64,000 bases of DNA. Origin: Rhodoferax antarcticus ANT.BR. GTDB lineage: Bacteria > Pseudomonadota > Gammaproteobacteria > Burkholderiales > Burkholderiaceae_C. The stretch is from contig NZ_MSYM01000020.1 of assembly GCF_001938565.1 (NCBI RefSeq), forward strand, positions 1 through 64,000. Direction: 5' to 3'. Of this stretch, positions 40,486-48,824 are shown piece by piece; the stretch's first letter is position 1, and every line of letters starts with the position of its first letter. The notes beneath the pieces were generated by a model. That model did no database searches. It worked only from the letters and a program-made list of their open reading frames with translations, and was not told the origin of the DNA. The translations under genes were made by a program, and so were the position numbers.

Positions 40486-40535
40486 TGTATCGCTCACTAT
40501 ACACGCTTTGTGGTGCAATGTATAGTTTGCTATAC
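40486..40535. promoter_or_regulatory. Operator-like inverted repeats upstream of the XRE gene
   Basis: Palindrome GTATAGTTTGCTATAC at 40520-40535 and a related CACTATACAC half near 40495-40505. Position and symmetry suggest autoregulation by the XRE protein. Confidence 0.55.
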
Positions 40536-40572
40536 CATTGATTTCAGAGGGGTGCGACTTCAGGCATTTAAT

Positions 40573-40601
40573 TGACACACATCTTAATCATTGTTAAGAT
40601 G
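40573..40601 (+). promoter_or_regulatory. Strong sigma-70 promoter overlapped by an operator palindrome
   Basis: TTGACA (40573-40578), 17-bp spacer, TAAGAT. The palindrome CATCTTAA-N6-TTAAGATG (40580-40601) covers the spacer and -10, so a repressor would block it. It faces the GNAT-like and integrase genes. Confidence 0.7.
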
Positions 40602-41283
40602 CGTAGCAAACCCGATGCATAAATTAAAAGGAATCGTTTTCAAGCTATGTTGGTGGATTTGGTGATTGCGACGCTTGCTCTGGCTACAGCCAGCCTGCAC
40701 GGTGTAGGAAGTTCCCCCTGGGAGTCCCCATCGAGGCGCAATCAAGCAACTCAGTGTTGAGTTGAGCCTAAATCATAAACAAAATTGAAAAAAACAAGAC
40801 CATGACAGCCGCCGCCTTTTTTGCAAGTTTCCACCGTCGCGTGAGCTGCACGACCAACGTGCTTCGCTCGCGTGAATTTGATCAACACGGTCAGTCGCAC
40901 AGCGTCGGTAAAAGCTGTATCGATTGCCCTGGCTGTGAAGACCGTTGCGGCGATATGGGTGTGGCTGAGTTGGGTTACGCGCTTGAACGAAGTCACAACA
41001 CACTCAGATTGTCATGGGCATGCCCTTCTTGTTCAACGACCGTTCACGAAAACACCACTCTGCTGACTTGCTCAACAGACGCAAAGACCATCGCTGCCGA
41101 CCCAACCTGCCACGCTTGTAGAAAGCACACTCAATCCAATGCCACACATCAAAACTGAAAAGTCGCCCTACCCTTGCCCCTGGAACAGCACCGACGCTGG
41201 CCACAGCATAAGCACCAGGCCAAAACAAAAACAAGCACGGTTCGCACTGTCGCATTTGCACTATGCTGACAAAGAGATGGCCA
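40602..41283 (+). other. Transcribed region with only doubtful frames
   Basis: Downstream of the strong promoter. A 37-codon frame (about 40648-40761, MLVDLVIATLALATASL) and a Cys-rich 118-aa frame at 40802-41158 (SCIDCPGCEDRC, ACPSCS) exist but lack clear ribosome-binding sites. The Cys pairs could form a zinc ribbon; a competing frame at 40872-41066 reads as membrane-like. I cannot decide between them. Confidence 0.35.
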
Positions 41284-42042
41284 ATGGCTAAATGCATTCA
41301 CTGTGGCGACGATGAATCCGTTGAGATCCACGAGGTTTATGGCTACCGTGACTTTCTGTTGGACACCTGTTGTGAATCCTTCCATAAGGATGTTGTCGAT
41401 TTTCTCAACAAAGACCCAAAAACGGCTGCTAAATGGTTAATGGGTTTATCCGATGGAATCTTGCTTCAAATGCAGCAACCCAAGTTGCGTCGAGTGATTG
41501 ATGATGGTCTTGGTTCCCTGATGTTGGATTGGAATTTGACCCTCGTTCCTGTTGAACAAAGAACGGCCAAGGAATTTGTAAAGCGACACCACAGGCACTG
41601 TCCACCGCCAGCCGGTTGGCGCTTTGGTGCAGGTGTTTCAAACGGCAATGGGAACTTGATTGGCGTGATCATGGTTGGCCGGCCTGTCGCACGGACACTC
41701 AACCAAAATGAAATTCTCGAAGTCAATCGACTTTGTGTGCGTGATGACATCCCGCAAGGACTTGTTTGGAATGCTTGCTCCCTCCTGTATGGATGGGCCT
41801 CTAAACAAGCCAGGCAAAGAGGTTTCAAAAAAATCATCACCTACGTTCTTGAATCCGAATCCGGCACCACTCTACGAGCCGCAGGATGGGTGCCCGAACT
41901 AAAGACAAGCGGTGGTTCTTGGAACCGCAAGACACGTCAGCGAGTTGACAAGACAACCACCCAGCCAAAAATTCGTTGGACAGCGCCTTGGTGTCAAGAT
42001 CAATTCACCCTACAGCCAGAAAATCTAGGAGCAACAGCTTGA
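41284..42042 (+). CDS. XF1762-like GNAT-fold protein with N-terminal zinc motif
   Basis: A 252-aa protein. Residues 1-40 hold CIHCG and CCESFH, a probable zinc site. Residues 95-230 match the plasmid/phage XF1762-type family: HRHCPPPAGWRFGAGV, GVIMVGRPVAR, LEVNRLCV, the CSLLYGWASKQAR helix and TYVLESESGTTLRAAGW, an acetyltransferase-like fold. Substrate unknown. The stop overlaps the integrase TTG start (TTGA). Confidence 0.75.
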   Translation: MAKCIHCGDDESVEIHEVYGYRDFLLDTCCESFHKDVVDFLNKDPKTAAKWLMGLSDGILLQMQQPKLRRVIDDGLGSLMLDWNLTLVPVEQRTAKEFVKRHHRHCPPPAGWRFGAGVSNGNGNLIGVIMVGRPVARTLNQNEILEVNRLCVRDDIPQGLVWNACSLLYGWASKQARQRGFKKIITYVLESESGTTLRAAGWVPELKTSGGSWNRKTRQRVDKTTTQPKIRWTAPWCQDQFTLQPENLGATA

Positions 42043-44261
42043 ACACAAAGCACCACCAAGTTGTCGTTTTTGATGACGACCAGGCTGACGAGCCAAATGA
42101 CTTAGAACCAAAAATTGAGTCCGTCATAAATGAAGTCAAACCAAAACGTGGTCGCGGTCGTCCCAAAAAGTCTCTGGGACAGACTACCAACCCACAGCCG
42201 CTGCTCTCATCGGACTTCTATTTCTTTCGAGCGTGCATTGAGGAAATCGGCATCGGTGAGGCCGCAAAAAGGTATCTCGGCCACCTTGGGATCACCGACC
42301 CACGAACTGCCGTTGTCTATGAGCGAGAGCTGAGAGGTCGAATTCAACGGGCCATCACCCTCATTGACGAACGCGACAAAGCACAAGCGCAAATGGATTC
42401 TCTGATGGCCAAAACTGCGACTGTGACATTTGGACCCACGCTTGACGTATTCAGTCGTCGTTTTCCAGAAGACATGTACACCGAACAAGAATTGATCGAG
42501 TTATACCAGGACGAATATGGATCAGTTCCTACAACAGAGTCTTCACAAGCCTCTGTGACGATCAAAATGAAAAGGGATGCCCTTGAATGGCTCATCCTTC
42601 GTCTGTCAACATCACCATCGTCAGATCAGCCAATTGGTATGTGGATCGACCAGAAAATTGTAAAAAAACTGCCGATTGGCATTCTGACGCTCGGTGATCT
42701 CATCACCTGGATCAATATGACGGGCATACGCTGGTATGAAAAGGTTCCCGGCCTCGGTCATAACAGAGCAAAAAGGATCTTGATCTTCTTCTTGCAAAAC
42801 GAAGCTCTGTTCACCAAAGGTCTTTCCAATCAAATTCGATTTCGCCTGGAAGAAAAGTACAAGCTGGACGAACAGGCCATCACCGATGCTGAAGTCAAAA
42901 CACCCACCAGGCAAGAAAAGGGTTTGATAGACATTGCTTCCAGCCAGAATTCGGGCCAGGCCCAAGTGTTTGGCATTGTTCCAATCGAATCTCTCGCGTG
43001 GCCACCCGCCTTGCTGGGGCACGACGGCACCTTTCGCAACCACAATCCCAACACTTACGGCGCGGAAAACGACCGCATGGCGATCCACGAATGGTTCAAA
43101 ACGCTTGGTGAGATGTCACCGGCCACTCAGGATAGTTACCGCCGTTCTATCGAGCGGTTGATATTGTGGGCTGTGGTCGAGCGAGGTTGCAGTTTGTCAT
43201 CACTTACCACCAATGACTTTGTTGCCTTCCGAAAATTTCTGCGCGACCCACCGGCTCACTGGTGTTCAAAGTTCCCGGCCATGAAGTTTTCGGACGATTG
43301 GCGACCTCTGCGCGGCCCCATGGGTGACGCAAGCATCCAGGCCACCATGAGTGCTGTGTCAACAATGTTTATTGCTCTTATGAGATGTGGCTACATCAGC
43401 GCCAATGCTGCCGGTGACAGTGGATCACCCAAGCGCACAGTCACAAAGATGGATGTCATGCGAAGTTTTTCAGAAGACGACCTGGCAGTCATCAAGCGCA
43501 CCTTTTTAGCCATAAGCGCAGAGGGAAATGCAGATATGGAATCAGGCCAGGATCAGACAATCGAACACAAAAAGCGCATGGAAGCCTACAGGCTGAAGCG
43601 CAGAATCAGCGCCACACGCCTGCGTGCAATCATTCTGCTCTTTCAAACAACCGGCATGCGCCGAAGTGAAGTCGCAAACCTCACCTGGGGACAGCTTTCT
43701 CAATTGCGCCTGGACAACAAAATATCGGATATGTGGGCCGCAACATTCATTGGGAAAGGAAACAAACAACGCATAGTCCCATTGCAAGCAGGCACGATGC
43801 AGGCGCTGCAGGATCACTACGATGACCGCATGGCGCTTGTGGCCCAAGGTGTTCTACCGTATCAAAACATGAAAAAAGAGGATGTTCCTGTACTGAGTAT
43901 TCTGGACTACCGATTGACCGAACGAAAGGCGGGCAGCAGCGACAATCCGACCGACGCACCCCGCGATGGCAATGTCAACGGCGCACTTTCTTCCGCCAGG
44001 ATCTACATGATCTTGAAATTGTTTTTTAAAGAAGTCCAAAAGAACGTCGAATCTTCTGGCCACGTAGACTTCTTGAAGGCTTCAACCCACTGGCTCAGAC
44101 ACACTTTTGCTCACCAGGCGCTGAAGGGATCAAATCGTGATGTTGCAGCCGTGCAGCAGATTTTGGGGCATGCCGACATTGGGACAACTGGTCTATACAC
44201 CAAGGCTGACATGACTTCGCGTGTGGCCGCTATCAGTAGCGTTGCTGGTTTTGATGTTTAG
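42039..44261 (+). CDS. Large tyrosine recombinase (DUF3701-type integrase)
   Basis: A 740-aa site-specific recombinase. Start is TTG 42039 with AGGAG, overlapping the preceding stop. N-terminus has an AT-hook-like KRGRGRPKK; a middle region contains a helix-hairpin-helix VPGLGHNRAKRI as in DUF3701 integrases; then a SAM-like core-binding domain and the catalytic domain: Arg in TTGMRRSEVANL, Lys in GKGNKQRIVP, HWLRHTFAHQ (HxxR), LGHADIGTT (His) and the nucleophile Tyr in GLYTKAD. All catalytic residues are present. It lies exactly between the two CRISPR arrays. Confidence 0.85.
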   Translation: MNTKHHQVVVFDDDQADEPNDLEPKIESVINEVKPKRGRGRPKKSLGQTTNPQPLLSSDFYFFRACIEEIGIGEAAKRYLGHLGITDPRTAVVYERELRGRIQRAITLIDERDKAQAQMDSLMAKTATVTFGPTLDVFSRRFPEDMYTEQELIELYQDEYGSVPTTESSQASVTIKMKRDALEWLILRLSTSPSSDQPIGMWIDQKIVKKLPIGILTLGDLITWINMTGIRWYEKVPGLGHNRAKRILIFFLQNEALFTKGLSNQIRFRLEEKYKLDEQAITDAEVKTPTRQEKGLIDIASSQNSGQAQVFGIVPIESLAWPPALLGHDGTFRNHNPNTYGAENDRMAIHEWFKTLGEMSPATQDSYRRSIERLILWAVVERGCSLSSLTTNDFVAFRKFLRDPPAHWCSKFPAMKFSDDWRPLRGPMGDASIQATMSAVSTMFIALMRCGYISANAAGDSGSPKRTVTKMDVMRSFSEDDLAVIKRTFLAISAEGNADMESGQDQTIEHKKRMEAYRLKRRISATRLRAIILLFQTTGMRRSEVANLTWGQLSQLRLDNKISDMWAATFIGKGNKQRIVPLQAGTMQALQDHYDDRMALVAQGVLPYQNMKKEDVPVLSILDYRLTERKAGSSDNPTDAPRDGNVNGALSSARIYMILKLFFKEVQKNVESSGHVDFLKASTHWLRHTFAHQALKGSNRDVAAVQQILGHADIGTTGLYTKADMTSRVAAISSVAGFDV

Positions 44262-44347
44262 ATTTGTTGGGATTAAAGATATTTACGCCGGATTCGGATA
44301 AATATAGAAATAACTTCAGTTCAATTTGGTACGCATTGCGTTCCAAA

Positions 44348-44957
44348 TTGATACCTATGCTGGCATAGGGCTACAGGCGCACCACTATACTGAAAATCAA
44401 CTACACTGATACCTATGTTGGCATAGGGCTAACCTAGTTTCATTTATTCACAAAGAAATAGTATATTTACTACCTATGTTGGCATAGGGCTAACTCCGCG
44501 ATCTCACCAAGTTGCTTTTGATCCCATTTGTTACCTATGTGTGCATAGGGCTAACTCTCAAAATTGGCATATCTGATACCTCATTATCTTGCTACCTATG
44601 CTGGCATAGGACTGACCCGTAACCAATCATAGCAACCGCTTAGGGTTAACTAGAACCGCGACTTAAAAACTCCATCTGAACTCTTGCTACCTATGCACGG
44701 GCATAGTGCTAACGATTCAGGTTGATGAACGCAAATGGATGATTGCTTACTACCTATGCGGGCATAGAGCTAACGCGATTCCGAGGCATCGTGCTGCCTC
44801 TCGCACCTTACTACCTATGCGGGCATAGAGCTAACGCGATTCCGAGGCATCGTGCTGCCTCTCGCACCTTACTACCTATGCGGGCATAGAGCTAACGCGA
44901 TTCCGAGGCATCGTGCTGCCTCTCGCACCTTACTACCTATGCGGGCATAGAGCTAAC
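44348..44957 (-). CRISPR. CRISPR array 2, fused to the csf operon
   Basis: Ten repeats with core TACCTATGC.GGCATAG.GCTAAC, at about 44348, 44406, 44469, 44529, 44590, 44685, 44749, 44810, 44871 and 44932. Those near the csf side are identical; those far from it vary (GTTGG, GTGTG, CACGGG centres). Most spacers are 31-37 nt; the one at 44617-44684 is 68 nt. The last three spacers on the csf side are identical copies. The stem CCTATG/CATAGG is kept. The right-most repeat contains the stop codon of the Cas1 fragment; no leader intervenes. Confidence 0.95.
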
Positions 44958-45213
44958 AACGCACACCAGCCTCTCCAGTCCAAATTAACAGGCAACCTGA
45001 TTCAGCACAGGCTTTGATTGCTGCGTGAGTTACGACAGTCCCAGGCTCAATACACAGAACCGTAGTTGAACCAACGGGAAAGTGTGTTTTTGACTCGCCT
45101 TGTCTTAAAACAACAGCATGGCCGTCAACCTCTAGAACCCCATGCTCCGCATACAGGATCGATATGCGGTCTGACACCGGAATGGGGTTCGAGAGAAGAG
45201 ATTTGGCGCTCAA
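44953..45213 (-). pseudogene. cas1: Cas1 N-terminal domain (type I-E-like), truncated
   Basis: An open 86-aa frame that closely matches the start of type I-E Cas1: NPIPVSDRISILYAEHG, THFPVGSTTVLCIEPGT, VTHAAIKACAESGCLLIWTGEAGVR. E. coli Cas1 is 305 aa; the C-terminal helical domain with the catalytic Glu, His and Asp is missing. The stop TAG (44953-44955) belongs to the first CRISPR repeat. Start is TTG 45213, overlapping the csf3 stop as TTGA, so it is translated with csf3. It is either a remnant or a retained Cas1 N-domain protein. No cas2 is seen. Confidence 0.85.
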
Positions 45214-45920
45214 ACCATTTCTTTAGCCAGCACCATATCGGTTTTTCGCCAATACGGTGCCCGAATGCAGGCTTGCACAGGCGCGTACTGACAGCCGGAC
45301 TTTCCTGGGTGATTCAAAGGCAAAACCCTTTGCATCCAGTCGTCTTCGCAGTCATGCGAGCTGACCTCAATGGCGGTGATCCGTCCATACCCATTTCGAC
45401 CGACCTTGCCAATGAACCGGATGTGCTCGCGCAAATAGTAGTCAACAGCATCCAGGTCGCCAACAGCGTAGGCCGTAACGTCCTTCACCCACCGGCTTGC
45501 AGTCAGCCATTGGTAGCCGCGTTGCTGGCCGCTTGCCGTATCGATTTTGAATGTTTCTGGATTGATTTTTCGCGCTGAACCGTCCTTCATGAACCCGGTG
45601 ACAAACACACCATTTTGATCTTCAGTGTGAATGTCATCGAAGTACATATCAGGATCGGATTTGCGAATTTGGTTCGAAAACATCAGTTCGCTTTTGGCTT
45701 TGACAAACAGCTTCGATGCCTTCCACACCCAATCATCGCCGTCGGTCTTTGCCAAAATCGAGGCCATGTGACCATCGATTTTGTTCCAGCAGTCATCCTC
45801 GCCCGATTTCTCAAGCTCTTGAGCGCAGGCGTATGCCAGCAGTGCATCCAGGTGGATGGGGTACTCAGAGTCAATAAAAATGGGAGAGGCGAGTTTGAAT
45901 GTCACCTTCAATGCTTGCAT
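45210..45920 (-). CDS. csf3: Csf3, Cas5-like subunit of type IV-A CRISPR-Cas
   Basis: A 236-aa RAMP-type protein in the csf3 position. Starts MQALKVTFKLASPIFIDSEYPIHLDALLAYA, the typical RAMP beta-strand start, and has a Gly-rich VGRNGYGRITAIE loop in its second half. It is expected to cap the 5' end of crRNA in the effector. GAGG precedes ATG 45920, 9 nt after csf2. Followed by the Cas1 fragment. Confidence 0.85.
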   Translation of the reverse strand: MQALKVTFKLASPIFIDSEYPIHLDALLAYACAQELEKSGEDDCWNKIDGHMASILAKTDGDDWVWKASKLFVKAKSELMFSNQIRKSDPDMYFDDIHTEDQNGVFVTGFMKDGSARKINPETFKIDTASGQQRGYQWLTASRWVKDVTAYAVGDLDAVDYYLREHIRFIGKVGRNGYGRITAIEVSSHDCEDDWMQRVLPLNHPGKSGCQYAPVQACIRAPYWRKTDMVLAKEMV

Positions 45921-45928
45921 GTCAAACC

Positions 45929-47143
45929 TCAAGCCGTTGCCGTTGACTTGCCAGCTTTTTTCTCAGCAGCCTTTGCCGCTTTTGCATCGGCCTTGGCTTT
46001 CTTTTCATCATCAGACTCACCCACTGGTGGCCGCATGATTTCGTCCATCTTGCTCGCGGTGATGCCTTCAGTCGCAGTTTTCCACGCTGCAATGTAGGCT
46101 GCAATCGCTTCATGGTTTGACATCAAATCGTTGTTGTTGAAAATGGGTTCCGATGCATTGTTGTCCCCATTGGTTTTGTCCACAATGATCACATCGTTGA
46201 ACTTGAACCGGCCCAAGCCATTGCGCGATTGACCCCCCAAATGTGTTTTGCTCAGGCCATTCAATGCCAGCAAAAACAAGCCAATCTGAGCGTCTGTCAC
46301 ATCGACCAGATTGATCGTGAAATCAAAATCAACACCAGGCGCGACAAACTCGAAAGCTGACCAAGCCTTTGTGCTGTAGCGACTGGATTTTTCTTCCAAT
46401 TCCTTGTTTTTATCGTCTGGCTCAACAGTCTTTGGCTCCTTCTTTGCCGCGTCATCTGCATCCTTTTTAGCCTTGTCTTCCAGGATCAGCTTTTGACGAG
46501 CAAAAAATGCATTTTCGAAATCTTCAACGGTGTCGGCCATGCGATCAACATCAAGCAATGACGAAATGTCATCGCCCCTCTTGAATGCAGTTCCGTAGGT
46601 TATGTTGCTGGCATTGGTTTCACGGCCCGTGCTATTGGGGTGTGCCACCGAATAACCACCTTCGCGCAAGACTTGCATCACCGGCAATGCATCGAGAACT
46701 TGCATCCGACGACGCAACATGCGTGGACCGCCGCCGAGCAAACCGATCAGCGGGTGATTGGAGCTGTCTTTGTATTCCGCAAAAGTCAAATCACGCGAGT
46801 CAGGAATACCGGTGATCGCGCCGCAAGTCAGTGCTGCGTAAGTGGCAAGCGTGATGCGTTGGTTTTTTTTGCGCAGGAGATCAAGCACAATTTTAGAGGC
46901 CTGGCGGCGAAGACGACCGGCAACGTTGTTCGCGGCAATGACTGGCAGACCAAAAGGAACACCGTCAACACCACTGAAGTGTCGGCGTTGAATACCTGCA
47001 CAAGCGATACCGCCTTTGGTGCCGTTCTTGACACGCCCGTAGCCCGTCGAATTGTTAATGTCATAGCGGAACGATTCAGGCGATGCAATATGCAAGGGAG
47101 ACAAGGTAGTGAGGATGGCGTGGATGGAAACAGTTTTTTTCAT
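45929..47143 (-). CDS. csf2: Csf2, Cas7-like backbone subunit
   Basis: A 404-aa Cas7-family protein. N-terminus MKKTVSIHAILTTLSPLHIASPE (RAMP strand), then AGIQRRHFSGVDGVPFGLPVIAANNVAGRLRR, a core segment typical of Csf2, and SKTHLGGQSRNGLGRFKF (Gly-rich). The C-terminal 40 residues are Lys/Ala-rich and disordered. It would form the helical filament on crRNA. ATG 47143 lies just past the csf1 stop. Confidence 0.9.
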   Translation of the reverse strand: MKKTVSIHAILTTLSPLHIASPESFRYDINNSTGYGRVKNGTKGGIACAGIQRRHFSGVDGVPFGLPVIAANNVAGRLRRQASKIVLDLLRKKNQRITLATYAALTCGAITGIPDSRDLTFAEYKDSSNHPLIGLLGGGPRMLRRRMQVLDALPVMQVLREGGYSVAHPNSTGRETNASNITYGTAFKRGDDISSLLDVDRMADTVEDFENAFFARQKLILEDKAKKDADDAAKKEPKTVEPDDKNKELEEKSSRYSTKAWSAFEFVAPGVDFDFTINLVDVTDAQIGLFLLALNGLSKTHLGGQSRNGLGRFKFNDVIIVDKTNGDNNASEPIFNNNDLMSNHEAIAAYIAAWKTATEGITASKMDEIMRPPVGESDDEKKAKADAKAAKAAEKKAGKSTATA

Positions 47144-47190
47144 ACGAACTTTCAGTAAAAATAGAGAATAAAAAGGATCAAAGAAAAGAG

Positions 47191-47937
47191 TCAAAGAGAA
47201 CCGGCACCCGGCGTAAGCAGAAATCTCAGCGCCCAGGTTTCTCCGAGAGTCAGATCCATCAAGAAATCAATATTGTCTTGGTGCTCTGCCAAAAGCTTTC
47301 GATATGCCTCGTCTTCAAGCTCCTTTGGCTTGTAATTGACGATCAAACCAGCGTGACCGATCTCTTTCAGGTCAGAGCTAAGGCGAACAAACGGATGGGC
47401 CAACGTTTTTGCCGACGATTCCCGGCCAAAAGCGAGCCCAACCACCTGAGAGACATCAACCGCTTCCATCAGGTACTTGTGACGAATTTTGAGATTCCTC
47501 AACCCTACGCGAACATAGAAGAGAGCGCTCGAAAAGTTAACCGGGGCTCTCCACCCCATGTGTTGATTATTTGCAGTCGCATAAGCCATCACAAACGGCT
47601 CATTGGGCGGGTTCCTGATGGCGTTGGCGATGTCAACCCACTTTCTGAAGGGCTGTGTGCCACCTTTGGTGAAAACGCCGTAGCCAGACTCGCGCAATGC
47701 CGTGGCTGTCATCAAGGGAGCGCAGTGGCCGCACGTCAAACCGCTGCCGCGTGCGGCCAAACTGATGTCGTCCATGAAAGCCGATGAAACAGAAAAAGGA
47801 CTTGCCAAATCACCCTTGGCGATGTGCAGGCCGCAGAAGCTGCAAACACCCTCCACTTTTGAAGCCACACCTTCCGGCTTGTAACCCAGGCCACTGGACA
47901 CGATGACAGACGAAGAAATAGATGTGCCGCTCATCAT
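47191..47937 (-). CDS. csf1: Csf1, large-subunit-like protein with zinc finger
   Basis: A 248-aa type IV signature protein. A zinc finger is formed by CSFCGLHI and CGHCAP about 45 residues apart; then a basic middle part (FRKWVDIANAIRNPP, GLRNLKIRHKYL). Csf1 is the Cas8-like subunit that is thought to help target recognition. ATG 47937 overlaps the csf5 stop. Confidence 0.9.
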   Translation of the reverse strand: MMSGTSISSSVIVSSGLGYKPEGVASKVEGVCSFCGLHIAKGDLASPFSVSSAFMDDISLAARGSGLTCGHCAPLMTATALRESGYGVFTKGGTQPFRKWVDIANAIRNPPNEPFVMAYATANNQHMGWRAPVNFSSALFYVRVGLRNLKIRHKYLMEAVDVSQVVGLAFGRESSAKTLAHPFVRLSSDLKEIGHAGLIVNYKPKELEDEAYRKLLAEHQDNIDFLMDLTLGETWALRFLLTPGAGSL

Positions 47938-48680
47938 GCAATCCTTTTTCGAATGATCCCGTAGCCCCGCGAACGCAGCTTGCCCGTACACCAAGGCCCA
48001 CTGAGATCGAGATTGGTGCAGAAAGTGACGTTTTTGAAGCCCGCAGCACGGATGCCGGGTTTGATGTCGATGGGAGTTGCATCGCCTTCCAAGATGTCAA
48101 GGATCAAGCTGTCCTCGCTTGGAATATGAGACTCAAAGTGGGATTCGCCCTTTGATTCGTCATCGAGATACCGGGCACATGAAATCAAGCCGGTCAGAAT
48201 GACTTTTTTGATTTCTTCTTCACGCTCAACTGCCTGGACATGAAAGTAATGACCCGCAGCCTTGGCATTTTTTTCAACCACCAATCGACGGATACCGTAC
48301 ATGATGGGTTCGCTCGCGGCCAAAGTCATATCGCCGTGTTTCATTTCCATGCGAAACGCCCCACCACAATGTTTTCGCATAGCGGCCATCAAAATGTGCG
48401 AGTTGTCGTTGAGCAAATCAACGCCGGATTTGCCAAGGCCAAAGATTCGGATAAATCCTGTGCCACCGTCAAAGACGATTTTCGGCGGAACGCCAAAACC
48501 TTCTCCGTCATTCTGATGACCGTAATGACTGGTAATCAGTTTACCCGCTTCATCCCGGTTGAATATCCCCGGATGAATTGCCAGTCCATCGCACGCTGCC
48601 GCAAGCATTTTGCGGGCCACATCGGGGTAGATCTGCTGACCCCGCAGTGACTCAGGAAAGAACAGTATTTCGTTGTACAC
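47934..48680 (-). CDS. csf5: Csf5, Cas6-like crRNA endonuclease
   Basis: A 248-aa Cas6-type protein; the C-terminus GPWCTGKLRSRGYGIIRKRI carries the glycine-rich loop of the Cas6/RAMP fold. It should cut pre-crRNA at the base of the CCTATGC stem in the repeats. GTG 48680 follows AAAAGGG. First gene of the minus-strand csf5-csf1-csf2-csf3-cas1' transcript that runs into array 2. Confidence 0.85.
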   Translation of the reverse strand: MYNEILFFPESLRGQQIYPDVARKMLAAACDGLAIHPGIFNRDEAGKLITSHYGHQNDGEGFGVPPKIVFDGGTGFIRIFGLGKSGVDLLNDNSHILMAAMRKHCGGAFRMEMKHGDMTLAASEPIMYGIRRLVVEKNAKAAGHYFHVQAVEREEEIKKVILTGLISCARYLDDESKGESHFESHIPSEDSLILDILEGDATPIDIKPGIRAAGFKNVTFCTNLDLSGPWCTGKLRSRGYGIIRKRIA

Positions 48681-48696
48681 AGTCGCCCTTTTGAAG

Positions 48697-48805
48697 TGAA
48701 GTTAAGTCACTGTAGCACAATCTCAATAAAAATTAAGGCAAGTGTAAATTTGTTGAAAATATGCAAATGCACTTGTCATAATTTTGGCTTTAGAATTCAA
48801 CCTCT
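48697..48805. promoter_or_regulatory. Divergent dinG/csf5 promoter region
   Basis: For dinG: TTGAAA, 18-bp spacer, CATAAT around 48754-48783. Around it lies an imperfect inverted repeat AAGTG(T)AAATTTG ... CAAATGCACTT (about 48739-48774), a possible operator shared by both directions. AT-rich throughout. Confidence 0.5.
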
Positions 48806-48824
48806 TCAACACAAGACGAAAACC

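Noticed and set aside
40751..41297. Minus-strand frames of 76-97 aa
   Set aside because: They overlap the operator-promoter transcript in antisense, have no ribosome-binding site and show no protein features.
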